From NCBI GenBank assembly GCA_002205965.3, contig NADL03000080.1:124001-188000 (forward strand): a stretch of 64,000 nucleotides of DNA. Direction: 5' to 3'. The notes beneath the pieces are model-generated. The model was not told the origin of the DNA. It saw only the letters and a list, made by a program, of their open reading frames with translations, and searched no databases. The translations under genes were made by a program, and so were the position numbers. Position 1 is the first letter of the stretch. The number at the start of each line of letters is the position of its first letter. Source of the stretch: Kappaphycus alvarezii (taxonomy: Eukaryota > Rhodophyta > Florideophyceae > Gigartinales > Solieriaceae). Positions 1-9,330 of the stretch are shown here, piece after piece.

Positions 1-1516
1 CGGTTGCACGGTATGTAGAGTGTTGGCCGATGCCATCTTGGACTTGGTTTCACGAGAAACCGGAGTTACCTCGGACTGAGCCCCCGCGGGATTGACAGAT
101 TGATCGGATGGAACAGGGTAGTCATGGGCCTGATCCAAATGGAGCAGACAAAAGTATGGGTCACGAGAGCCAGAAACAGGACGAGTACCTTCCTCGAAAG
201 ACCCATAGGGACCGCGATTTGATGTCAGATCCCGACGGGACACTTGTTTCGAAGAACAGAAGGTCCGCCCGTTCCTTGTCCGAATGCTCTTTTCAACGGG
301 ATCATACGCGACCCAAGTTTCGGTCAGACCCCACGGGTATTCTCCTACTAGATCGAGAAGCTGATCAAAGGCCGCGGCGGTCACACTGGTTTCCTTAACA
401 ATCCTTTCCAGACCGATTTTACGGATGGAAGACCGAAGTGCGGGGTTGCGGTTGAACGACCGACCTGCGGGCAGGCCTGAGGTAGTGAAGAGACCGCGAC
501 CCCGGTACCGAAAAGTCTCCCAGACACCAAACCGCGCAGCGGACAAGTACCCAACGGCAGCAATCACAACCATTTCGGACAGAACAATTGTATGGATGAA
601 GTCTGCATAGGCCTTGTCCTGAATGACATTGCTCCCGTAATAGGCGTAGACCGCTGGGGTCAGAGCCAGGCAGCCTTTCAGAACATCTATCCACGACCAC
701 CAAGGGTGCTCGGCCACATACGGGTTAGACCCTTGATTATAGGACAGATCTCAATATTCAACGTTGTGGTACCCGGCCAAATGACCTTTGTCTTGACGAA
801 GCCGGACCTCGTTGGCCACATCTTCCGCCCAGCCGGCCTGGAGCCAAAAGAGGTTAGTCCAAGGAAAGTCGAAGCAGACCTAACGGGCATCGACCTGATC
901 AAGGACGGTACCAAGATGGAGCACCCCGCGAGACCAAATTGACAGGCGAAGAAAGTAGTCCCCTTATTCCGGAACACGGACAAATGCCAAGTCCGAGGCG
1001 GGGTCTCGGTGGGACATGCTTATTTCGTCCGTACCACAAGTCCCGCCCTGGGATATTCCGAGAAGCGGACATGAAGCGCTTGGCGTCGAACCGAATATCG
1101 GCCAAAGCCCGGTAGTCCTCGATGGACATTTCGGCACGGCGTTCTTGAGACCTTGGCGGACCTCCGCTGGTTGCAGAACTTGGACCGATACCGGACACAG
1201 TAGGCGCCGGAGGCGATTCGGCCGGAGGGTTAATCGTACGGAAGGAAGACATGTCCGTGTACGGTCCGCGACGAGACGCAGTGGGATGGAACTGTCCAAA
1301 TATGGTAGAGGAGGACGAAGAGGCGGCAGGGATGGGAAGAACAAGGGTAGATGAGGGTTGACTAGAAGCGGACTGGGGAACAAACGAGAGGTTCCTTATA
1401 TGCGAGACGGAATGACCAGACATGAACTGAAAAGACGAGAAATGATGAAGAGGTTGCGATGACCCACGCGGGGAGCGGGAGCCGTGCGTCGGACGATGGT
1501 GTTCGTGATGGCCCAT
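1..1516 (-). pseudogene. Unrecognised Ser/Pro-rich protein remnant, runs off left edge
   Basis: On the minus strand a coding-like region starts near 1516 (MGHHEHHRP) with about 130 residues rich in Ser, Pro and His. A well-formed segment follows, containing EMSIEDYRALADIRFDAKRF and then NIPGRDLWYGRNKHVP. Further on, an uninterrupted frame of more than 240 codons runs from about 740 to the left edge. It carries WWSWIDVLKG, an aliphatic stretch SEMVVIAAVGYLSAARFG that could be one membrane or buried helix, and KIGLERIVKETSV. That open frame has no stop inside the window. The whole is not in one frame, so it is probably decayed. I do not recognise the family. A Ser/Pro-rich start followed by a folded core could be a gag or capsid-like protein of an old element, or a host protein. 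It sits beside a nest of Gypsy copies, which favours an element, but this is inference. Confidence 0.4.
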
Positions 1517-2361
1517 GTCGATATGGAGGGATTTGACCGTTTCACAGACTTGAGTCTATGCGTGCCACGAGGACGTGTCTCAAGATTGGAAGAGGGCGTT
1601 GTGGTATAGTGACGTGGACCGACCCTAATTGGACAGGTAACACCGGGAACGGACGTATTTGGAGTGGCTACGCGTGGACCGGAGGCGGAACGGAGACCCT
1701 TTAGGGACAGGAAAAGTGTATGGAAGACCGTTGTAGGATGGACCAATAGTATTTGGACTATTAGAGTAGTACAGTAGTTTAGTGTAATGGTGTAGGCGTC
1801 GTGGCGGCAGCGGGCCTGTACTATATTTAGTGTAGGTTAGGACTTGACCTTTATTAGGACTACTGGAACCTTGATAGTAAAGCTAAGTCGCCCTTTGATC
1901 CGATACTCCGGTCTTCAAGCAGCCGCAGCCTATCCTCTAAGGTCATCCCTTCCGCCCTTTTAGGCCACGCGTCCGCCCATTGTTTCGGGCTTCTACTCAA
2001 CCGCGACCTGTAACAGGACCCTACGTCCCGACGTCCCTCGCCCTCATTAGGTCACTTCCGCTCTACCAAGGGCCCGTCCGTCTACCGGTGTAACCTATAC
2101 TACAGCTTCCTTGCCTTCCTTATTACGCTCTGTATGCTTTTTCTTGTCTTCTAACTTGTCTAAAGGCTCAAACCAGCAGATAGCATCTTAGTGGACTATC
2201 CTGCCGCACTGAGTGCAGTTTTTGTTTCAATATGGATTCTTCTCGCATCTAGAAGCTGTATGGCTCGTCGAAATATGAGCATGTGTGAATCCTGTCGTTC
2301 CTCTGAGGTACGGGGGACGGCCCATACCTGAGGTCTCCTTTCTTATTCTTTTAAAGTAAGG
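1517..2361. other. Stretch without a recognised gene
   Basis: Moderately GC-rich sequence upstream of the minus-strand remnant. Open frames here are short and no domain motif was seen. TAG-rich text around 1740-1860 contains a short ACAGTAGTTTAGTGT-type stretch but no clear tandem repeat. It could be the 5' flank of the left-edge remnant. Confidence 0.3.
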
Positions 2362-2396
2362 TCAGCCTAAAATAAAATATATAAAATAAAAAAAAT
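2362..2396 (+). repeat. A-rich junction tract
   Basis: A run of A with a few T (ATAAAATATATAAAATAAAA followed by A's) separates the sequence at 1-2360 from the truncated minus-strand Gypsy gag. An A-rich tail at a sharp junction can mark the 3' end of a retroposed insertion in plus orientation. It could equally be a simple A/T expansion at a breakpoint. Confidence 0.35.
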
Positions 2397-3340
2397 CTTC
2401 AGCCCATGCGTCTGCCTTATTCGCCATATTCTTCGTGCGGCAGTCCGGACGAACCAATAGCCTCACTGGCGGAACGTTGGCGGCCGATCTTGTGGGACCA
2501 GCGAAGGCTTTTTGACTGTTATGGTAGTATCTCAAGGCCTTGGCGATACCTGCGTAGTCTTTAGGGTCGCGGAATTTCAATAGCTACTGGAGCTCCTTGT
2601 CAAGACAGGCGGCAGTGCGAAGTAGCCCAAACTTTACAATGCCAAACCCTGCCTTCTCATATGGTCTCTCAATCTCTAGCAGCCGGCCAGGTATGTCGGA
2701 GACGTCGAGAACTGCTTCCAAAGCTTGACGAATTCTGTCTTGTGGTTCTCTCTTCTTGACGAAATGTTCGAAGGATATAGCTTTGACGATGGCAAAGTTC
2801 TTCGCCTCTTCAACTAAAACCCCGTTATATGCAACTGCGTCGTAGTAGAAGCGGAAAACGCCTCCATCTAGGTGCCTAAGGAGATAAATAACTTTCCCTT
2901 CGTCGGCCCGGAGGGCATGACGACGTTTTCACAGAAGAATAAAAACTCCCGTGCGTCACTTGGTCTATCAAAAATGACCTTGTTGGGGCCAGAAACCCCA
3001 TTCCTGCGCAAGAGTACCATGTTGGTGCCCAAAATGGGGGGGAAGGAAGATGTCAACATGGATAAATAAAAACAGATGGGTAGATTGTCAATGGCCGTCG
3101 GGCATAATGGATGGTAGCCTTCCGCTTTTCTTTTTTCATCCTAATAGTGCTTGTTTTTGTATGGCACTGGAAGGGGTTCTGTTTTTTTTCGCACCTCTAT
3201 TCGAGGGCTTCTGATTATATTTGTTTTCTTTGTTTTCTTTTTCTCTTTTTTTGTTTTTTCTTTCTTTGTTCCCTTCTTTCTTTTTTCTGTTTATTTTCTG
3301 GTTTTTTAGCTCAATAAAATACTCTAATTACGTCTCTTCT
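2396..3340 (-). mobile_element. Truncated Ty3/Gypsy copy (gag plus 5' terminal repeat), same family as the 3.7-8.5 kb element
   Basis: Read on the minus strand, 3060-2396 encodes gag pieces that parallel the plus-strand element next door. FDRPSDAREFLFFCENVVM matches FKGSDDVRRFFLHFENVVM, and LLVRPDCRTKNMANKADAW matches LMVRPDARTRNIEDKVDSS. Upstream on that strand, 3340-3140 carries an A/G-rich tract and then the terminal-repeat motif AGAAGCCCTCGAATAGAGG and CAGAACCCCTTCCAGTGCCA. The same motif lies after the integrase of the plus-strand element at about 8430-8500. Only the 5' end of the element remains; the pol region is absent, replaced at the A-rich junction near 2396. It is a broken, old copy with several breaks. 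Confidence 0.7.
3140..3340 (-). repeat. Terminal repeat (LTR-like) of the truncated Gypsy copy
   Basis: The plus strand here is the reverse complement of 8345-8500: a T/C-rich tract, then CCTCTATTCGAGGGCTTCT and TGGCACTGGAAGGGGTTCTG. The last part also matches a third copy at about 3723-3768 in plus orientation, at the start of the neighbouring element. Presence 5' of gag in one copy and 3' of integrase in the other supports an LTR or LTR-adjacent sequence. Exact ends are not resolved. Confidence 0.55.
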
Positions 3341-3671
3341 CGGCGAGAAAGGAAGCTCTCCTACCGTGCTTGTTACTGCGCAGGTGAGTCTCTAGGTCGA
3401 TTTCCTGGGCGAAGGTAATGTCGCAATCAGTACACCGCGGAGGATCCTTGCTTTCCCTTAACCTTCGATCTGCCCTCTGGCGCCTCCCGCCAGCCTCGTG
3501 GACGGCTTTCTGTCCGGAAATGGCGACCTCGATGTCGCAAATGCGACACTGAAACTTAGGCTTTTTGCCGTTCTTATTCCTCTCCTTTCTCTCCCTGTCT
3601 GTTGCGACTTTAAAAGCTGTGGTACAGACAAGGTCAATGCGGGCCTTCGTCCCGTCCGTCGCACCGTACAA
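3324..3671 (-). pseudogene. C2H2 (U1/JAZ-type) zinc-finger protein fragment between two Gypsy copies
   Basis: About 115 codons are open on the minus strand, with no ATG after the preceding stop, so this is a fragment of a longer gene. The C-terminal finger CTDCDITFAQEIDLETH with LRSNKH follows Cys-X2-Cys-X12-His-X5-His, the spacing of U1/JAZ-type fingers that bind double-stranded RNA or act in ribosome biogenesis and splicing proteins. An upstream finger CRICDIEVAISGQKAVH has the same Cys/Cys/His spacing, but an Arg sits where the last His is expected. A basic linker (RERKERNKNGKK) precedes it. The sequence is unlike gag or pol. It may be a piece of host gene into which, or beside which, the two head-to-head elements inserted. 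A retroelement-captured fragment is the alternative. Function in this copy is doubtful. Confidence 0.5.
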
Positions 3672-3829
3672 CCGCCCTTGAGTCCTCTTCCGTGGCTACT
3701 TCCTCCCGGGCCCAGGCCGAAAATAGAACCCCTTCCAGTGCCAAACACAAAAACAAGCAATATTATGGTACTCTTGTGGAGGGGGCTAATTCCCCTTCCG
3801 ATTCGAACTCAACTGGTGACAGTTTCATA

Positions 3830-4600
3830 ATTTTTAAGGGAAGCGACGATGTTCGCAGGTTCTTTTTACATTTTGAGAATGTGGTTATGGCTGGTAAAGA
3901 AGAATACGAAAAAGTAATGAAACTGCTTGCCCCCATGGATGGCGCTGCATTCGACTTTTACTACCACTCCTTTGCCAAAGACGGTTCACTCACAGAGGAG
4001 GCAAAGATCTATACAATGGTAAAAGAAAGGATCATTTCAAATTTTGCGGCTCCCCAAAGGAACCTAAAGATGTCATCCGGCAAGCCCTAGAAGCAGGTTT
4101 TGCTATTTATGATATCCCCGGATCGCTGAAAACATCGATAAGCTGTACGAAAAAGCGGGCTTTGATGACCGGGCGAAATTTGGGCTTTTAAGGTTGGCCG
4201 CCTGTAACCATAGTGAGTTGGCGCAATTTCTCGCCTTTAGGGGCCCGACAGACTACGCGGGATAGTGCAGGCTTTAAAAGATTTCTGGTTCAATCACCTG
4301 TCTTTCATCGGTTCCGCTTCCTCTCGACCCCAACAAGTTTCTCCTGCGAAAACTCATGGTACGCCCGGATGCCCGTACCAGGAATATCGAAGACAAAGTC
4401 GACTCTTCGGCCGAAGATCTGTCAAGACTCACTTTGCTCATCAAAAAACAGAAAGATAACAATCGTGGCATCGTGGGCCCAGCAGGCGGGCAACAGGCGG
4501 GGGAGCGTCTTTGTTCCTACTGCAGGGAGCCGGGACATGGTGCGAGCCGTTGTCCGAAAAACCCGAGAGAGATATCCGTTGCTCCCTGTGCCATAAATAG
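3830..4600 (+). pseudogene. Gag region of the 3.7-8.5 kb Gypsy element
   Basis: The gag-like region starts with FKGSDDVRRFFLHFENVVM and includes AFDFYYHSFAKDGSLTEEAK, resembling retrotransposon gag domains. It closes with a single CCHC knuckle, which in this family binds the packaged RNA. A parallel protein is readable in the truncated sibling on the other strand, which supports the boundaries. Broken. Confidence 0.75.
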
Positions 4601-5139
4601 GCCATTCGGAAGCTACCTGCTGGACAAAAGTAAGGAAAGCAGTCGGCTTTTCAGACAACAAAGGTGTTAAAGAAAATACCGGAGAAAAAGTTTCCGTAAT
4701 GAACGAGGAAAGGGCTCCTGTTGAAGCTGTGAATGCTACCAAAAGGTTAGCTGACGGGCAAGCCGTAAGAAAACAAGCACGTTAAGATGATCGTACCTGA
4801 ATTCCAATCCCAAGGCTTCTCATCCCCCTGTCATCCAGAATGCCCTCAAAAAGAACCAGATCTAAACTTTCGAAATAAGAAGAAAGGAAAAGTCGCCAGT
4901 AGGTCAAAAAGGGCTGCTGTTCGCCAGTTGCAGGAGTACGTAAGCCGCTACGATGTGCTTGCGGAACTTTCAAATGCCAGTTGTGGACTTACTTTCGGGC
5001 AACTCCTACGCGGAGAGGCGGACGAAGCAAAGAAGGTCATTCTCCGTCTTACAGGAAAACCTACAGGCGCGAGAGCCTCCATGATTACACAGATAGAACA
5101 TTTGAAAAGAGACGAAACCCCATAGAGGCTCCTCCGGTT

Positions 5140-6975
5140 GGCCAAATTACGAGTGTATGGCACGGAGGCTTGGGCCTTACTGGACTCGGGAGCTGTCCCG
5201 GACGTAATGTCAAAAGAGTTCTCGGAACGCCTCTGCCTTTCTCCAGAAGAAACTACTCGCACTATAACGGTGGCTAATGGAGTCGTCGCTTGGTGCGTTG
5301 GTTCCATGTCAAAAGTTCCGACGTCTTTTGAGGACCTTACGGTACAATTAGAGTACCTTGTGGTGGAAAATACCCCCTCTGACATCATTATTGGGAGGCC
5401 TACCTTAAAGTCACTAAAGGCTCTTATGGACTTCGACACAGATTCAGTGGTAACACGCGTAGATGACAAAGAGGTTTTAGTTCCGTTGGAGCCCGACTTC
5501 CGTGCCACAGAAAGAAGGATCATGCGGGGGAGGGGAGATAAGACCCCAAGCGAAGACTTTACTTCCGATTCTGATCTGTTCACGAATGCCTCTGATACAG
5601 AAGGTAAACTGGTGGTGGCCGTCGTTAGGGATGGAGACTCTGAAGATGTTCCAATTAATATGCAACCTGGGGCGTCGGGAGCAATATCCGTAGAACACAG
5701 TCAGACAGAGGAGCTACTGGGCGCACTACGAGTTCGTCTTGCGCACCTCCCAAAAAGTACTCAGAGAGATATAAGCGATGCCTTACGGGAGACAAGGGTA
5801 TTTGCGTGGAACATGAATGAGTTACGTCCGGTTTCCGTCCCTATAACCCACGGATTCGAGCTAAAAGACAAAACCCCGATCTACCATCGGGCACGTCGGA
5901 TGGCTCCAAAACACTACGACGTAGTAAGAACTGAAATTGACAACATGCCCAGGGCTGGAATAATTACGCCTGCAGCATCTGAGTGGTCATTTCCGGTGTT
6001 CATTGCCCAAAAGAAGGACGGAAAGCCTCGTTTTTGTGTCGATTATCGCACCCTCAACAGACAGATGAAGGCTGACAGATGGTCTTTACCCCGGATAGAG
6101 GAAATATTTGGTAAAGTAGGAGGAGGTTCGGTCTTTACCACACTGGACCTGTTCGCCGGCTATTGGCAAGTTCGCATGAGCGACAACTGTAAGGAGATGA
6201 CTACATTTTTTTGTCGCTACGGGACCTTTAAATTTAAATTAATGCCGTTCGGACTAATGAACGCCCATCAACATTCCAGCGAATGATGGACAAGGTCTTA
6301 CGAGACATCCCGTTCGCACGTGTCTATCTGGACGACGTAGTAGTGTTTTCATCTGACTCGCACGAACATGTGGAGCACTTGAGGGAAGTATTTCAGGCCA
6401 TAGCGACTGTGGGTCTGAAATTGAAAATAACCAAATGCAGTTTCGCAATGCCTTCAGTGGAACCCCGAAATCAACAACAGAACTACTCAGTTTTCTGGGT
6501 TTGGCGGGTTACTATCGGCGGTTCATTAAAAGATTTGCCGAGATCTCAGCCGCCTTACACGCTGGAATTTCGGGGAATAGAAGATTCGAATGGACGGAAG
6601 AAATGACGGTTGCCTTCAAAGATCTGAAGGAAAAACTTACTTCGCCACCCGCTCTTGCCTACCCCGACTTCTCAGCCTCATTTGTAGTTGAAACGGATGC
6701 ATCAAAAGTCGCCATCGGGGCTGTTCTAGCACAAAAGAAAGAAGATGAAAAGGTAAACCCGATCCAATATGCGAGCCGTACTATGAATTCATCTGAACGA
6801 AATTATAGTGCTAGCAAAAGGGAAGTTTTGGAAGTAATTTTTGCCTTGCGCAAGTTTCGCGTTTACCTACTCTCATCAGACCCCGTTCGGTTAATCACCG
6901 ATCATCAAGCTCTCCGGAATGCGTTCAAAAAAAAAGATGTTCACGGGAGATTAGCGCGCTGGCTCAATTTCTAGC
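5140..6975 (+). pseudogene. Protease, reverse transcriptase and RNase H region of the Gypsy element
   Basis: Aspartic protease (LLDSGAVPDVMS), RT and RNase H lie in the usual Gypsy order. The RT fingers/palm text KKDGKPRFCVDYRTLNR, the TTLDLFAGYWQVRM segment and the YLDDVVVFSSDS active site (6325-6336) are clear. The RNase H text YPDFSASFVVETDASKVAIG follows. Spacing between domains is normal for the family. Fossil copy. Confidence 0.88.
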
Positions 6976-7084
6976 CGAATATGATTTCACGATAGAGTAC
7001 CGTGCAGGGAAGGAAAATGCTCCCGCAGACTATCTCTCCCGCTTTGCCCTGCCAGAAAAACCATGGTCTACGTCGGACGAAGGG

Positions 7085-8335
7085 ATGCTCGCCATGCTTG
7101 CGGAGTCTCAGATGAGTAACCTCGATTTGGAGCCATTCTTACAGAATGTCATTAGGTATTTGAGTAAGTTTGAGATTATTGAGGACAACGAAAAACTCAA
7201 ACTTTCGGTCAAAAGGGGCGCAAAAAGCTTTATAATATGGGAAGGACAGCTGTTTCGACGCACCGCGAAGCGTATCCGAGCTATTCCGCACATTTCACCT
7301 CGTGTGGGGATATCTAGGATTTTCCATGACGAAATGGGACGTTGGGATGTACGAAACACGAAGCAGTTCGTGTTGGATCGATATTGGTGGCCTGAAGTCT
7401 TCAGTGACATTCAAGAATTTGTGAAAAGCTGTAGGGGATGTCAGGAGTCAAAGCCTTTGGTTCCTTACAAGACGACACTTTACGTGCCCCTGACAAATAT
7501 ATTCGAAACTCATTCTATCGATTTTGCTGGTTCCCTTCCCGCCAAGCAAGGATCGAAAATCGCTACATTCTAATAGCGGTGGAACAATTAACGGGATGAT
7601 TGTTCGCCGTCGCAGCGGAATCAACTACGGCCCATGTAGTGATAGAGTTCGTTAAGAAAGAGATTATGTTGGTTTTTGGCCCGCCGGTAAGAATGATATC
7701 AGATAATGCCACTTGCTTCACGTCAGGCGCTCTTGTAGACTTCATGAAAAGAAACGGTATCTCTTGGAGAACGATCCTGTCCTACGCACCCATGTCTAAT
7801 GGAAGGGCAGAACGGATGGTACGGACTCTGAAATCCGTAGTAAAAAATGGTGTTGGAACACGGGGACGCATGGGAAGATGTACTTCCCACCGTCCTGTAC
7901 GGCTACAGGCGTCGGCGGCTCTCGAGTGGTTTCTCCCCGTTTGAATTTATGTTCGGAGTACCACCCCGTCTGGTGCATGCGGATGCTACGTCGACTCTTA
8001 CAAACCCCACCCAAGACCATAGAGCGAACGAACTACTGGCTTGCAGGGTGTGGAGAATGATTCGAGCCATGGAACAACTAAGACGCCAAGAACGGTTTGC
8101 AGGCGAAACAGGCACCACGTTTCAGGTGAGCGATAGGGTTTTAGTAGCGCATGGACATTCCCTAAGTTCTACTGTCAAATGGCTTGCGTTATCCTCGCAG
8201 TATTATGGACCGTGCCGCATCATTAAGGCAAAGCACCCTCATTATGAATTAGCGTCACTTCATGGTCGCCAAACAAGGCGTCCGAATCATGCCCGCCGGC
8301 TGCAGCTTTGCACAATGCGACCCAAACATCTATGT
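7085..8335 (+). pseudogene. Integrase region of the Gypsy element
   Basis: The zinc domain includes RYWWPEVFSDIQEFVKSC with CRGC. The core includes HSIDFAGS, MISDNATCF and SNGRAERMVRTLKSV, which supply the Asp, Asp and Glu positions of a DDE integrase. A C-terminal part (FQVSDRVLVAHG, SQYYGPCRIIKAKHP) is the beta-barrel tail common to Gypsy integrases. No chromodomain was recognised. Fossil copy. Confidence 0.82.
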
Positions 8336-8344
8336 TAAGATCTC

Positions 8345-8500
8345 TTAGTGATTTATTTTTCTGTGTTCTTTAAAAAAAACCAAAAACAAACGAAAAGAGA
8401 AAAAGAAAACAAAGAAAAAAATAAAATTAGAAGCCCTCGAATAGAGGTGCGAAAAAAAACAGAACCCCTTCCAGTGCCAAACAAAAACGAGCACTATTAC
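8345..8500 (+). repeat. Terminal repeat at the 3' end of the Gypsy element
   Basis: An A/G-rich tract (possible polypurine tract) is followed by AGAAGCCCTCGAATAGAGG and AACAGAACCCCTTCCAGTGC. The same text, inverted, lies at 3140-3340, and its last part is repeated in direct orientation at about 3723-3768. Divergence between copies is modest by eye in the ~70 bp core. Confidence 0.55.
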
Positions 8501-8665
8501 ATCCATCTGCACTGGTTCGCTGCGGTTTTTACAGGCGCCGCGGTGTGTGGTGCTCCCTGGTTCGGACACATACCGCAGCATCCAAAAATTAATCAAAATT
8601 ATCAAAAAATAGAAAAGGTAACTAAAATAATAGCAATAGTACGCCTCTCATACTACATGAAGTAA
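8501..8665. other. Spacer between Gypsy element and LINE remnant
   Basis: Nothing coding is recognised. The first ~80 bases contain a GC-rich CAGGCGCCGCGGTG stretch, and the remainder is AT-rich. It may hold the outer end of the Gypsy terminal repeat. Confidence 0.3.
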
Positions 8666-8692
8666 AGATGAACAACAACAACAGCAACAACA
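8666..8692 (-). repeat. (GTT)n simple repeat, likely LINE 3' tail
   Basis: The plus strand reads AACAACAACAACAGCAACAA, that is (GTT)n on the minus strand. It lies about 150 bp beyond the stop of the minus-strand LINE remnant, where LINE 3' tails made of short tandem repeats are expected. Confidence 0.45.
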
Positions 8693-9330
8693 ATCTTTAC
8701 TCTTTAATTATCTCGAGTGTACACCGACTGACCGACTATTCAGTTAAGAGCTAACTGGATGGACCACATCGGTCACGTGCAGTGGGGCCCGCGATGTGAT
8801 GGCCATAGCCACCGACGACCACAAAGTGCAACTGATACGCTGTTAGATGCGTGTGCGAATCATAGCGTCCGGGGTGTGGCATTTCGTGGCTACACGTGGC
8901 ACAAACTCTTCAATAAATAATGCGGTGTCCGGAGAAGGGGCACCGAGGGAGTCGAAAACCAGAGGCTGGAATCGGAAACCTGGATCGCGGGCGGGCAGAG
9001 ACGGGGGGACCAGGCGCCTGGACAGCTTGTGCTGTAGGTCCTGGAGCTTGCGATGGTGCATGAGGACGGCAGCCCCACCGGCGACTTGCGTCGCTTTGGT
9101 GATGGAGGTCTGCTTGAACGGTGACGTGATGGCGACGTCACATGCAATGGGTGGGTCATGTAGGTCAGCTTCCGTGTCACGGGGGGGAATGCACGAGGAG
9201 AATGTCAGCGGGCCTGTAGTCCGTCCCGGGGAGGAGATTCTCAGCTTCGAACTCGTAGTCAAGGCCGGCGGCGCGGAACACGTGCCACGCGAACACATTG
9301 CGAACGGAAAGGTGATTATATGTATATGGT
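8693..9330 (-). mobile_element. LINE 3' end: C-terminal restriction-like endonuclease domain and 3' UTR
   Basis: Minus-strand translation from about 9321 gives HLSVRNVFAWHVFRAAGLDY, then EAENLLPGTDYRPADILLVH. In another frame it continues CDVAITSPFK, HHRKLQDLQ and FQPLVFDSLGAPSPDTA, ending with a stop at 8843. The pattern RPADIL...DVAITSP...K is the PD-(D/E)XK restriction-like endonuclease found C-terminal to RT in R2/CRE/NeSL-type LINEs, where it nicks the target DNA. One frame change lies between the RPADILL and DVAITSP motifs (about 9150-9180). The RT domain is missing, consistent with the usual 5' truncation. The 3' UTR (8840-8693) contains a ~50 bp segment also found near 38.6 kb. Confidence 0.55.
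8725..8782 (+). repeat. ~50 bp dispersed repeat, copy 1
   Basis: CCGACTATTCAGTTAAGAGC, then GGACCACATCGGTCACGTGC, resembles 38571-38628 (GCTAAGTGCTAACCGGGTGA, then CCACGTCGGCCACGTGCAGC). Here it falls in the presumed 3' UTR of the LINE remnant. Confidence 0.45.

Larger units (their letters stand above)
3715..8500 (+). mobile_element. Ty3/Gypsy LTR retrotransposon, near full-length but broken
   Basis: The order of parts is gag, protease, reverse transcriptase, RNase H, integrase, which is diagnostic of Ty3/Gypsy. Gag runs at about 3830-4600 and ends in a CCHC zinc knuckle (CSYCREPGHGASRC, about 4512-4554). The protease motif ALLDSGAVPDV is near 5180. RT spans about 5900-6420, with FCVDYRTLNR, LMPFGL and the YLDD active site at 6325-6336. 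RNase H (ETDASKVAIGAVLAQ) is at about 6690-6960. Integrase has an HHCC zinc domain at about 7320-7445 and a catalytic core to about 7840. No chromodomain was seen after integrase. A terminal-repeat copy follows at 8345-8500, while only the last ~50 bp of the matching repeat precede gag. The element is a fossil with roughly eight breaks. It lies head-to-head with a truncated sibling at 2.4-3.3 kb. Confidence 0.9.

Noticed and set aside
592-942. A 116-codon plus-strand frame opposite the left-edge remnant
   Set aside because: It lies antisense to a longer and more protein-like minus-strand frame, so it is probably a shadow of that strand's codon bias.
3111-3420. Phe/Leu/Ser-rich open frames on the plus strand that look like membrane segments
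   Set aside because: They are produced by the T-rich tract that is the reverse of the Gypsy purine-rich terminal repeat.
2396-8500. A DIRS-type element, because inverted terminal repeats flank gag and pol
   Set aside because: The element has a zinc-domain DDE integrase rather than a tyrosine recombinase, and the left inverted repeat belongs to a second, oppositely oriented Gypsy copy with its own gag.
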